The notes beneath the pieces were generated by a model. The model worked only from the letters and a program-made list of their open reading frames with translations, was not told the DNA's origin and did no database searches. Below, one piece after another: positions 42,901-55,347 of a stretch of 64,000 bases of DNA. The position numbers and the translations under genes are program-made. The stretch's first letter is position 1, and each line of letters opens with the position of its first letter. The stretch comes from Rallus limicola (Eukaryota > Chordata > Aves > Gruiformes > Rallidae): the NCBI GenBank assembly GCA_022605955.1, contig JAKCOZ010000032.1, positions 6,448,001 through 6,512,000 of the forward strand, given 5' to 3'.

Positions 42901-45900
42901 CTGTTTGACAAACAGCATCAAGGCAGTAGAGATGTTTATTTGAAGAGTCTTATTCAGAATCTTGTCTGCTGTTAAATGTGGGTGTCAGGCACTAAACAAT
43001 TAGTCTAATCCCGCTGCATATTGTTTTATCTGACCAGTTTGACTTCTCTCACATCGTGTGGTTTCATATCAAATCCTCATTTGCTCTTGCCCGTGGGGAC
43101 TCCTGTATTGCCCAAATGTTGAGACCAAATCTATGAATGCATTTATGGTTATATCACCACTTCATCTACTGTCATAGGAAGCCATGGTGATGGAGGCCAT
43201 TTTTATGATGGTCCTATTTTCTTCCTGGTTCAGCAGTCTAGCCCACTGTTTTTTGCCATCCTATCCTGATGAAGTCTGATATTCCCCAGTCAGGTTTTCA
43301 AGGATCTCAAAGAGCCTGCTAATTACAGCTTGAATATATGAACGTTTTTTTCCTGCAGTTAACAAAAAGCCCACTTGTAGCATAGCCAGTGAAACCATTT
43401 CAACATACAGCTATGAAGAAATACTGACCTGTGATGTTGAAGCATAAATATTTCCAAGTAAACCTAGCAGTTAGGGCACAGTCATATTCATGATGATATA
43501 ATGTATTTGGAATACCAATTAAGAAATGCTTTTCCAAGATGTTGCAGCTTGTAGATACGCAGGTTTTTTGCTTAGTCATCTTTGTTTCCACATCAGTATT
43601 ATAACTCATATTTTACAATAGACTAAAGATGAACATTTAATGAAAATCTCGCAGCGTTAACTACTGGGCAATAAAAGTTGATGCGAATGTTTTTATACCA
43701 GTACTCCATTATTGTTAATTATTATTACCTTCATTGCACTTCCTTGTTTCCAGCAGGGGCCTCATTCCACTTCATTGTGTCTAAACAAATGAGGAGGATT
43801 TTCAGAGTTTATAACATTTGCATAAGAATGTTAGAAAAAATGGATAACAACAAGATTAATATGCCAGCTTGTCCTGTTTAATAATGTGGTGTTGGCTCTT
43901 TGTTACGTAAACCTTGACTCTGCTTTGTCCATCAGACTTGATAATACTCACGAGTGATTTGTTTGCCACAGTAGCACTGAATCTTTGGAAAGAAAGGATT
44001 GTGGTCCTACTGACTGAAGCAGGATGGTAATTTCACTTGTATATGAAGATGGCCCTTCAGATGCCAGACATACACACATCTCAGTGCTGTGCACAGTAAT
44101 AAGACATTCATTAGAGTAGCTAATACTTTGTGGCAGTTTGCTGTTGTCTTCCAGCTTCTCTGTTCTGTGTTTACCTGTGCCAGCCTACAAATTACCTCCA
44201 GTGTTACATTTGAATTGGATTTCTTTTGTTTTTTTGAGATTGTACTAGTGGCTTGACCTTGTTTTTTATTTCCTGGTAGGCACCTTTCCCTGGAACAAGA
44301 AGTAATATTCCTTGGTTTCAGCTGTTTCTCACTCAACGTGAGTTTCTGAGACTCTGGCTCCATCCACATGGCATTTTTTTCATGTTAAGATACGTTCAGT
44401 TAATAGTTTCAGGTGAACAGGTATCACAGACCACGATTGAAATTTGTATCTTATTTTCTGTTGAATGGTAAAGACGAAATAGAAATACCACAGCTTCACT
44501 GGAGCTGGCTCAGTGCTGCTTCTTGTGCTTTGGGAGCAGTTATGTGCCTTCTGGCTTTCCTCTCAGGAGTTGTAAATGGAGAATTGCTGTGGTTGTCTAG
44601 ATGTGACACTTAGGTCAGTGGAAGATGCATGGTCTAAAGTTACGTATTGACCTTTGCCTTCTTTCACCACTCCCACACCCCCCAATCTTTTACTTCTCTT
44701 ATAGTTTAAATATATTCATACAATTGACTTTTTTTTCCTCTGCCTGGGCTCTCAAACATCGCTCTCCTTTGTGCCGGATAAACTGAGTCTCAGTGATATC
44801 ATGTAACAGGAATGTTAATGAGAGAAGTATTTTTTGCTAATCCTGGATTGGACTATTTATTTTAAAGCTATTATGCTATGTTACTAACTTCTGCTACGTT
44901 CAGAAGAGTGTTTTGAATCTGAGATGAGCACCTGTGGAAAACTGCAACTGTAGTGTCCCTGCGGGTTTTGTCTTGGCTTATTTTGCTCTGGGATAGAGAG
45001 AAGGTGTATAAGGTGAAAATGGTTTGGGGCTTTGTTTATTTGTAAAGGGTGAGATTTATATAGAACAAAACGCATGCACAAATACATAACCTCTCTCCTT
45101 TCACTCTGCTTCTCTCTTGGTTACATAGAAAGGTAATGCTACAAGTTATGTGATTCAAATGATCTCTTCAAAGATCCCACGCAGAACCTACCACATGAAA
45201 GTTCTGTAAACCCGTGAGTAATGAATGCAAAGGTAAACGAGTGGCAATAACTGGAAACCGTTGGGCTGAGAAAGCTGGGTGTGGAGGAGGCTGGAGTAGT
45301 ATCTTTGGTTATTACGAGAAACAAGAGGACTGATGTCAGGGCATGTATAGAGAGAAGCTCTAAGGAAGATGCCCAGGCAGCCGGACTGTCCTGAAGCACG
45401 CCCAGTTCAGAAAAGGATTTGATATGTGTTTGGAAGATGAGTTAAGCTTATTGCAAATTGCATTGTCCAAGGAAGGCCTGCAGTGATTTTGCCTTCTTAG
45501 TGGGAAAGAATGGTGTTTCTAATTTGTCTCTGTTCTCTTTCCCTTCACTGAGGTTTTGATTTCTTTCTTGCTCTTATCTCTTCCTGTGGTTGCAGCTTGT
45601 GTGCTTTAAATTTCCTGCCACGTGAATATTCTTTATGCTAATTTTTTTCTTTGCTTCCTTGTAAAAAATGTTTTCCTAGTCCTGTATCTGTCTTTTAAGT
45701 CTATAAAGAGTATATTATGCATATTTTAAAGTAACTGTGGAATATTTATGAACACAGGCAAACTCCCACTTGTATAATACAATTGTGTAACTTAAGTTAA
45801 GAGCCTGTACAGTGCTCAGAAAGCTCCAGGTAATAACATCTCCAAATAGTCTGTGTTGCTTGTGCTAAATTATATGTCAGGAGTGTGTTCTCACGGACAA

Positions 45901-45909
45901 TGTTTAACA

Positions 45910-45938
45910 AGTTTGATTACATCCTGTGTAATCAAACT
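45910..45938. repeat. perfect 12-bp inverted repeat, 5-base loop
   Basis: AGTTTGATTACA (45910-45921) pairs exactly with TGTAATCAAACT (45927-45938) around TCCTG. It is isolated and not part of a recognised element. Confidence 0.9.
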
Positions 45939-48501
45939 CATGGAAGAACAAAATCAGGTAGATTGCTATGTGCTATGGGCTTGCTCCAAATTCTCTGATG
46001 AACAGCATTCTTGCACTAAAGAACGGCCACGTTAAGTTTTTTCCATTTATTTTTCTCCCGTGGCAGCAGCTAGATTTTCTTGTGGCGAATGGGGACTCTG
46101 CCAGGCACACTGTAAGCACGACGATGTTCTCTCCCTTACGCCATGTGGCTCGGGATATTCCTGTTACCAGACTGAGGACTTCTGCCCCAGGTGCCCGCTC
46201 AGCATTCTCACCTTTTGCTCTCCATCTGCTGTCGGTACCACTCCTGTGTGTGACTCTCCCCAAAAGGGATCTCTGTGTGGTGATTGGGGCGCTTAGAAAA
46301 GTCTGATGGTAAGTTAGCCCAGTGAAGTGCATGCATACTGCACAGAGACCCAGAGGAGGATCTCCCTGCTCTTCTGTGTTTCAGGGTGTTAGGCCAGAGA
46401 AATTTAAACTTGGCTTTAACTCCTTAGGTGGAGGTACCTTAGCCTTTGAAGCTTGAGTTCTGACCGAGATGTAACTGTGTGACAGAAACCTCTGTTTCTG
46501 GTAAAATTATTTGCAGTGATTTTGCCAAATACATGTAGGTGCATTGAGGTATTGCCTTTTTTGAGCGTTTGTTCTGTGGCTGGCTACAAGCTTGTTGAGA
46601 AAAGTGAGGAATGCCTGTAAGCAAAGATGGACTTTAAACTACACCTCCCATTTCTCTGATCACTAGGGGTAGCTGTTCTTCGGTATTCTGTTTATCGAGG
46701 AATTACCTTAATTGCTCTGTGGATCTGGCAAGAAATTATTAGCTAACATGACACAGATAACAAGCATCCCTGATTTTCCAGGGCCATGTCATATGAAACA
46801 TGCATTAGAGAGTCTGAATAATCACTTAATAATAAGGTGTAGTTTTCAAAAGCTTTTGACCTATCCAAGTTGTATTTAAGGTATGAAGAATAAGGCAGAC
46901 AAAATCTAAACCAACTCTCGTAGCAGACTCTGAAAATACTTCCAACTTTTATATTTTTAAACTACAAGGGGGGCTTAGCTATTGCAAAGGTTAAAAGAGA
47001 GAACTTTATTTTTTTAGCGTAGCGCTTTGCAGTCTCCAGACAGGAAATGCACTTTACAGAACTTACTTACCTCCATTTGCAATTGAATCAAGTTGTCATC
47101 ATTGAGCCTTAGGTGAATGAATCTCTGCAGTTAGCAAAATTGAGTAAGAAAGGTTTTAGCTTGGCTCTGGCTCTTGTCCAGAAACTGAGGAGGTTTTTGG
47201 ACTGTGGTGTTAGAACTGTGGTGAATAGTACAAAACTTGTGGAGGTTGAATTCTTCATAAGATCAGATGGCACCTAGCATCCTCTGTATGAACCACCAGC
47301 TTCGCTGTGAGTCTCCTGTGCAGGCTTCTCTCTCCTTGCAATACATGTGCTAATGAAGGGAATTAATTTAAAAGCAGTTTAGAAACCTTTTATATTCCTA
47401 TAAATATATATACACACCTATCCTCAGAGTGGTACCTACCAATCTTGGTTGTGCTCTAACGTCATGTTGTGCGCACATAATACTTAAGACATCCTCTGGC
47501 TTCTTAATCAGTGCATGGAATCAGACTTTTGTCTCATTTAAATATGGATTAAAATTGGATCAGTCTTTTCTAACAGCAGTTTACCTGTTTTAACAGCGTG
47601 TATCATTATGCAGCAAGGAGTATGACCCATATTTTGTGACAGGTTTGCAGCAGTTGGGGAAGGTCTCAGAGGGTGTTAACTGAAGTGCTTCTGTAGTAAT
47701 AGAGATGTATTTGGATGAAAGATTCTGTTTCCTGACCTGCGGTTTCTCTTTCAAAAGTGGGGAAAATGCTTTGCAATTCCACATTGCTGCCTAATAAATC
47801 AATAGGAAACCTGTTGAGAAGCTTAGGTACTGTTTCCAGAGCTCCTTGTGTTAGCTTTCACAAGATGCCATTCTGTCATCTGACTTGTTCGTGCTCAACT
47901 TTCCATTTTCCATTACTGAACTTACTCCCTGAGCTGCTTGTTTTCTGTCTCAAGTCCCCAGAGCTGGGCGATGCCTTTGTTTTATGGCAACGTCTCTTCA
48001 TACTGCACTTGAAGGGGATGAGAAACTGGCTTCTAAGTGATGCTGTGGTTTTTAATTCCAATTAGTTCTCTATAAAGTCAGGGATGGCAGCGTTGCACGG
48101 AACAACCTCAGGAATATACAGTTATTGCCCATTCCTGTCATTCTCTGCCCTATGCTGTATGTTCTGCAGGGTTCCAGTTGCATGATTCTTGTTTCCTCAC
48201 TGATTTCCATCCTGTATCATTTATAGCCTATGAGTATACCACTTCTTGGTATTTCAATTATATATGAAAATGAAAGCAAAGTGGTGTTTGTGCCTCTTAG
48301 CAACTTGTTTTCTTTTTGAGCTTGCTCAACAGCAAAGTTGCCTACAGTTTATTTAGGTTTACCAGCCCTTTCAACTAAGGCTTGGTTTTGTTGTCTTGTT
48401 TTTATTTAAGCCCAGGTTACAGTTAAAGTGTATTTATCTTTCAAAATGATACTGGGTGCCATTAGGTAGGAGAATTTTTTAGTAGATGAAATATTTTAAA
48501 A

Positions 48502-48543
48502 GCCTACAACTTCTTGTAGGTTTTACAACTTCTTTGTAGGTTG
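48502..48543. repeat. two-copy tandem duplication, about 19-20 bp
   Basis: ACAACTTCTTGTAGGTTTT is followed directly by ACAACTTCTTTGTAGGTTG, differing by one inserted T and the terminal bases. Each unit also has a small internal CCTACA/TGTAGG-like symmetry. Confidence 0.75.
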
Positions 48544-49147
48544 CACATTTCACAACTGTGTGACTGCTAACAGACTTTTAAGCTTAAGACAGTTACTAAT
48601 GTTAAAGTGCAACACTTTGGGTAAGTGCTGTACCTAGTGCATAGGGGGTGATAAATGGCTAAGGATATTTTGCATATCGTGGGATCTTTCTCCCTTTGCC
48701 ATACGAGAAATAAGCAGATATTACTTGGTGTGTTTCATGTAGCCAGTTGGATCTACCCTCCCCAGAGGGTTTCTGGTTTCACTTGAGTAGCTGTGAACTC
48801 CAAAACCAGGGACAAAGCAAATACGGCTGGAAGCAGCATTCTTTGAGCTTTTGTAGGGTAAGTACTTGAGTATTCGAAAGTAAACCTGTGCTTCTTCATG
48901 TGTTTGCAAGTACTACAACCTCTTTCCCTCTTAAAACTTTTTGAAACAAAGATGAAAATATCCAGAGGCTCCAAGTACATGTTGTCTGTCTATTGTTAGG
49001 GACTTCTTGGAGCCCGCTGCTGGGGTGCTGCTTATGGTGCATTTAACGGACTTTGTCTTTTGTCCCTGACTCTGTAGTCTCTCTCTCCCTGTTTCTCTTC
49101 AAATGTGACTGATTAAAGGAGGAGGAGAATGCTGGTTTTTAGATTGC

Positions 49148-49448
49148 TGTGGTTTGACCCAGCAGGCAGCTTAAACAACTACAGAGCCCCCACCAGTGAG
49201 GTGTGAGAGGCAATTGGGGGAGGAGGAAGGTAAAACTTGTGAGTTGAGATAAAGACAGTTTAATAGCGACATCTTATACTGGCAGGGCAGTATGAGATGC
49301 TGAAAAGTCCTCAATTTGGTGTAGACATGCCCAGCAGTACCAAATATATCAGTGTGTTACTAACAGTATTGTGAATCTAAACCTAAAGCACAGCACTGTG
49401 CCCTCCAGTAGGAAGAAAATGAATCCTATCCCAGCCAAAACCAGGACA
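49148..49448 (-). mobile_element. decayed solo LTR of an avian ERVL-type endogenous retrovirus
   Basis: The element runs TGTGGTTTGACCC to ACCAGGACA, so it has TG...CA ends, and matches a widespread avian LTR family as I recall it. By the direction of the usual promoter half it lies on the minus strand. At 301 bp it is much shorter than a complete LTR of this family; sequence jumps near 49275 from the CAGTTTAATAG block to the block around CTGAAAAGTCC, removing the middle that normally includes the TATA region. No internal retroviral genes, primer-binding site or second LTR adjoin it. I see no convincing target-site duplication, so it is old or rearranged. It encodes nothing. Confidence 0.8.
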
Positions 49449-50963
49449 TAAATGTGTGGAAGTGCCATGAGATTACTGCTGGTAAATAACGATGATTTAA
49501 TAAAACCGCTGTTATGTTGGACATCTTTCAGCTCTAGGGTTTGTGCTTGGTCAGAATGGAGGATGTGAAGTGGTCCCATTTGTGTAACTTAGAACACAAA
49601 GTTACTTTTTTTTTTAGAACAGCTTTGGATTGTCTCCTTGGAGGAGAGTGTAAATCAGACATGGCTTTTTGTGGTCTGCAGATCTGTGTTCTGTGATCCC
49701 TCAGTGGACACAAGCACTTGCTCTGAGAAGGTTAATGGAATTTCTCCAAAGCAGGAGAATCTTTTGGTCAGCACCTGCTCTGCTAGCATAGGCTTGATGC
49801 CTCCATGTAAGGAGTAGTAGTGTGCAGGGATTGTGGTGTGTCATTTATTAACGTCTCCTGACATCAGACAGCGTTGTGTTTTCCAGGGCTTTCTTTAACT
49901 GCCATAGCTTCAATAGATGGTGTGTGACCATCCAGGTCTTTCTAAGCCTGGATTAGCAGAAAGATAATCCAGAAGCATTTTGGCTCTTCTCATCCAAGTT
50001 CCTGCACTCAACATAGCTTACCCCAGCACCAGGATTGAAGTATTTCCTAAGAAGAGCCTTCAGCTTTGTTGCTTTTGTGTTTGAGTGTTTTGTTTGGATT
50101 TTTTGTCTGGTACCCTGGAGTTTAAGGTATGTGAGTGTATATCTGGAGTAGCAGTTACGAGTTAGTTCCCATTAGAGGTTTTACTGGGTGTAGAAGAAAT
50201 GTCCTGTATATTTAATTTGATGATGTTGTGGATGAGAAGAAAAGAAGTGTGTCACTTATCTTAAACACCCCTCCCCCAAAAAAAAACGCATCCTGAGTTT
50301 AAACAGGCAATGGCAAACTCTGATTCTGCAAACTCCTTTCAGCTCCAGGTACCCTTCTCGAGTCTGGTAAGGAGAGAACAGTAAGTCTTCAGTAATTTTT
50401 CATTTAATTTCTCTTTTGTAATTACAGAACAAAATGTGCCTGGAATATTTACTTCACCGTTGCTGCTTAGCTTTCCCATTCTCTTTCTTTTTTTTCTTAT
50501 TAACATTCTTCACAGACACACTGTCACATCAGATTTGCTCCTTAGGGTTTACTACAGCATCCATTTTCTCTTATGCTATCAGCATGATCTGACATAAAGC
50601 CATTTCATGTACAACTGCTGTTATATTTTTTTCTGGATCCTGTTAGTGTGGTTTTGTTCAATTATTATTTTAGCTGGTTTAAATATATAATGCTGTCATG
50701 TGGTCAGAGATGCTAGTTTGCCTGTACTGGAACACACACTCTAGTTAGAAGTGAACAAATACACACTTTAATATCCCCAAAAGACAGACATTCAGATATG
50801 TGCCTTCAGCGTGATAACTTGAACTAGTTTGATAAAGAAGATACCCACAAGAGTTTGGTTTCAGGCAGTGCACACTCAAGTGGATTTGCTATAAGAAATG
50901 TATCTTAAAATATATTTATTCACATATGGAAGATGATGTCAAACTGAAGTTAAACTTTCAGAG
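49449..50963. other. non-coding interval
   Basis: About 1.5 kb between the LTR and the next CR1 copy with no recognisable feature. The longest A run is near 50277-50286. Confidence 0.5.
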
Positions 50964-51263
50964 ATTCACAGAATTGTAGGGGTTAGAAGGGCCCTCCAGA
51001 GATCAAGTCCAACCCTTCCTGCCAGAGCAGGTTCCCTAGGGCAGGTCACACAGGTCGGCATTCAGACAGGGCTGGAATCTCTCCAGAGGAGGAGACTCCA
51101 CACCCCCTGGGCAGCCTGTCCAGGTTCTTCCCCATGTTGGTGTGGAACTTCCTGTGCTCCAGCTTGAGGCCATCGCCCCTTGCCCTGTCCCCACAGACAC
51201 TGAGAAGAGGCTGGCCATTTCCCTCTGTCTCCCAAACTTAAGATAAACATTAATCAGATCCCC
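50964..51263 (-). mobile_element. CR1 LINE 3' fragment, minus strand
   Basis: The inverted tail ATTCACAGAATTGTAGGGG is followed by about 300 bp of CR1 3' sequence up to the AACATTAATCAGATCCCC segment. The wording matches the copies at 8879 and 62862, with a roughly 30-base gap near the GGCAGCCTG segment, so it is the same subfamily with internal deletion. Confidence 0.92.
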
Positions 51264-54145
51264 AAATCAGTGCTGAGTTTTTAAGTATGATTTATACTTT
51301 CTATAAACATTTAATATTTGAACTGATTGAGCTTCCCCTCCCCCCTCACAAACAAGTGTACGGTTTTCCTTGTGATTTTAGAATAGGGACGTAGGGTTAT
51401 CTCTTGGTGCAACAAAAGTAGAGTGGGCTGGATTACAGAAGAAAGCTTACTTGCTTTCATACTATGAATGGCGTGTATGTGTGGCAGAAAGTGCTCTATT
51501 TGTGAAAGTGTGAAGCAGGATAAATATATCTAATAACCGCCAACATTATCTTCCTTCTCAGAATCTCATTCACGATTTTAGTGTATGCTAAACTCTGTGG
51601 CATTTATCAGTGTTTTCCATGGTAACTGTATTTATGTTCCAAATTAATAGAAAATTCAGTTGTCTTTGAGCCATGCTTGAGCAGGTGGTTCTCAAATGTG
51701 GCCAGTCATCAGGTTAGTCAGTTGTGTGTGCTTGATGTTTCCAGCTTTCCATCAAGTTAGCGTGCAGTATTGGCAGCTCTTTCAGTCCAAAGAGTGTTTA
51801 TGAGGTAAAGCAGTTACAGTCTGACATACTGTTACCTGTATTTATATTGGCATATGTATGTGTGAGTATTGCGGTGCGTTTGAATAACAGTCTGTGTGTA
51901 TCATCAAACGCAGCTGTATTGTTAATAGCAACAAAACGTGAAGCACTGGGGAGATGGTGGAATTAAGATTCTTCTCTACACCTATCACGTCCTATCAGCA
52001 GGATGCATACTAGCACTGTCTTTAAATGTGTGCTTGAACACTGCGTTTTCTCCTCATGAATGATGTTTTGCATACCGCCCAGAGTCAGTGAATAGTCCCT
52101 TCTGAAGTCTTCCAGTTGAGTGAGGCTTACTGTTGGGAGATCTTTGTGCCCAACTGTTCCTGAGAAGGCTCAGTGGGCAACAAACCTTGTCTGGGCCTTG
52201 TGATGAACTGATGAAAGGAGCCATTCTGCAGTAGACAGCACGTGTTCTAAGAGGCCTCAAAAACTTCTGTGCTGGGTGTAGATTGTAACTGTAGGTGGCT
52301 GCTGTATTGTCACCTGGAGCTCCGTTACCATTCTTGTTAAATGCTACAGCATCTTTGAAGAATATGATGTGGCTTTTGGCAGAGTGGTCCTGCCATCAGT
52401 AATTGGCATGATAATCTATTTGCCAGCTAGTAAGTGACAATGGGAACTGACTGCATCTCTTGATAGAACAGAAATGAGGACTTGCAAGGAATTAGGAAGT
52501 TGTCTTTACCAGTAAACTGTTGCTTGAAGTTTTCAGTCTGCCTGGAGGTTTGACTTCCACCTGTCTTACTGTTCATAACGCACCAGCCGTGTGGTTGAGA
52601 GTTAACTGGACTGGTGGTAATTACTCTGACCTACGTACACTATCTTGAGGAACAAGAAGGGAGGTCCAAGATACTATAAGGAAAAAATTCACATCTTATG
52701 TTGTGGTGTGTAAATGTACCAACTTCTAGAGTAGGCAAACAGGCAACATATCTTATAAGGTCCAGTCACATGATTACAACGCATCTTGAACGTTTCTTTA
52801 ATAGGAATGCATCTGAATTTACCTGTACATTACAGCAAGTGAACAGCATTTACAGTGCTCCTACTTTACGTTCTTCTATTAATCTTCTGACTTGGGGTAT
52901 TTTTAACACTGTTAAAACTTCACATGTAATTCAGTAATGCACATTTATGGAAAGGCGAGGATGCTCGTTAGATTTCAGCCGTGTATTTATTGCATTGAAA
53001 ACGAAGGAATGAGTATAAATCTGAAAGGGAAAAAAATCTTTGAGCTCCTGATTTTACTGCATGGGTATACCCATGTATTTTTCTGATGGATTTTTTAAGC
53101 TCTTTTTCTCACTGTTTTTTCCCCTCCTGTGGGGTAGCAATATACCACTCTATCTCTGGCATTAGGTCAATAAAGCTATATCAAGGGGGTACAATGTCTT
53201 GATGCTGCAGAGTGCTTGCCTACCTTCCACAGAGCCTTTGCTACACCCTGAGTTTGTAAGTTTTATTGATCTCTTGATCTCATGAGCAACACACTTTTAA
53301 AATATGTTTACCTCCACCAAAAATGCAATGTGAATCTGTTAGGGGTTTTGCTTCTGATGCGACATGTGTGTTCAGCAGTGACAGGCTATGGAACTAGCTC
53401 ATGTTGTGGGGTGCTTGGACAACTTGCCTGGTTATACTTAAACTGAGGAAACTGGTGTTGTTACACAAAGCTGTCACCAGATTGCCAACCATTAATTCTC
53501 TTATGGAGCATTTTCATCACCCATTGCTGCACCATGTATGGCTGTGTGAAAGTGCGAATGCTACTGTTGAAATCCTTAGGCTGTACCTCTACAGGATATC
53601 TTCCTCTTGACCTCTGAACTTCATCAATCTGCATGACTCTTACCTCCTATAGCCCCAAGTCACCATGCTTCCTCTATCTGTTCTTCTACCTATGTATTAA
53701 TAGTTGTCCTTGGGACTTCTGCTAATATCAAGGAGTTTTTGTTACCTTTCACTTGATCTTCACTGCTGCCTGTCAGGTTAAAGCTTACTCTGTACAATTA
53801 ATGATGCATCAGCACGGAATTTTAACTTCCATCTCTCCTAAACCTTGAATGCATCTTTATTCAGTTCCCAGCTTTAAGTTACTTTTCTACTGACTCTGTT
53901 CTTGTTTGATACTTTTTATTTCCTTTTCTTGTTACGCTTTTTCATGGTGCTGATGACAATTGTATGCAAAATTAGGTTAATTTATAGTACTTTAATCCTT
54001 TGAATAATGAGGGATGTATATGGTTAAAAGAAGGGAAACATGAAATTTGGAAATCTTAGTTAAGAAAAAAATCTCTACAATATTTAGATTAAAAGTATAT
54101 TTTCGGCTTTTAATGTGCAAAAATAAATAGAGAAGAAAATGCAGA

Positions 54146-54165
54146 GAATTTCTGCGCAGAAATTC
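54146..54165. repeat. 20-bp perfect palindrome
   Basis: GAATTTCTGCGCAGAAATTC reads the same on both strands with no spacer. Symmetry stops at the next base on each side. Confidence 0.9.
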
Positions 54166-55285
54166 AGAGGAATATGGCCCAAATAGCAGAGTTTCCTGAT
54201 CTCAGTGCAGGATTCTGCAAATCCCTGCCCCGCAGGGGACCGTAATTTTCAGTTGTCCTCCCTGCGTGCCGTCACATACCGTCTCCCTTGCTCCCTTTGT
54301 TAGCTGCCTCATGTAACAAATAGCTCTATTTTTTACCTCTCGTGTAGCGCAGAAACCCTGGACCTTCCAACTTGTACTGCGAGTATAATCCAACAGCCAC
54401 AGTAATGCTCCAGTTTTTCACTGTCCAAATCAATCTGCTAAATAAATGGCTATGCAATGGCCTCTTTCCTGGCAGTCATCAGTGTGAAAGGATCATTCAA
54501 GTGCTCTTTTATCAATCTCTTTCATGTTCTTTCCCCTCTAAGTGCTAACAGGAGAAACTATCTCAAGTAGAATAGATTTTCTCTAGTTAACAACAGTAAT
54601 TTGTTTGTTTGGGTTTTTCTTTTTTAAATAACATTTGAGTATTGAAAACATGTAGTCACAAACTTCTGGGAATAACACCTTGAGTCATTTCATTGTGTTG
54701 CTATAAATAATGGTACGTTTCATTCAGGAGTGACTGATAGTCCTGAATTCACCTGGTGAAGCGCTTGCATCAGCTATTATTTGCTCTGACAATCCCCAGA
54801 ATGTCTTATGTTGCTAACTCTTTCTTGGTAGCCTTCTGCACAGGCAAGATACATATAACACAGTTCATATAGTCTGGCCTCATTATATGTACAGGATGCT
54901 GATGAGAGTTTAGCTGAAGTATTTCTAAATTTGAGAGCTAAATGTTTAAACCAATTGCCTTAGTCCTCTCCCTAAAATCCCAGTAGATTTGCATTCACCA
55001 CACATTAAGTGACTCCCAGTCTCCTAGAGTCACATACAACATCATGGTGTGGTGTTAAATTAATTGCTCTGGATTAGAAAGGGATTAATACATGATTACA
55101 AGGAATTACAGTTTTTGTTTGTTTGGGGTTTTGGTCTTTAAGTACTTTAAAAAGTACGTTTATGAACAAAACCAAATCCTTAACATCCATGTCAATGGTA
55201 ATGACCAAACTTGGTCTGGTTTAGAGTTGAAGTCTTTGAGAAGTACCTATTTTCATAAGATTATTAAAATCATATATATTTCTTA

Positions 55286-55347
55286 CAATTTCTATATATG
55301 TATAGATAAGCATATAAGATACATATATTTATACAGTATAGAAATTG
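55286..55347. repeat. AT-rich hairpin with 11-bp perfect outer stem
   Basis: CAATTTCTATA (55286-55296) pairs with TATAGAAATTG (55337-55347). A second, imperfect stem continues inside (TGTATA and neighbours) after a one-base slip, giving about a 62-nt fold. Confidence 0.8.

Larger units (their letters stand above)
38568..49147. other. non-coding interval
   Basis: About 10.5 kb without a recognisable gene or LINE copy. It contains a GT-rich tract with T and G homopolymers (39937-39995), a perfect hairpin (45910-45938), a GC-rich patch with overlapping frames (about 45968-46330) and a short tandem duplication (48502-48543). Confidence 0.5.
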
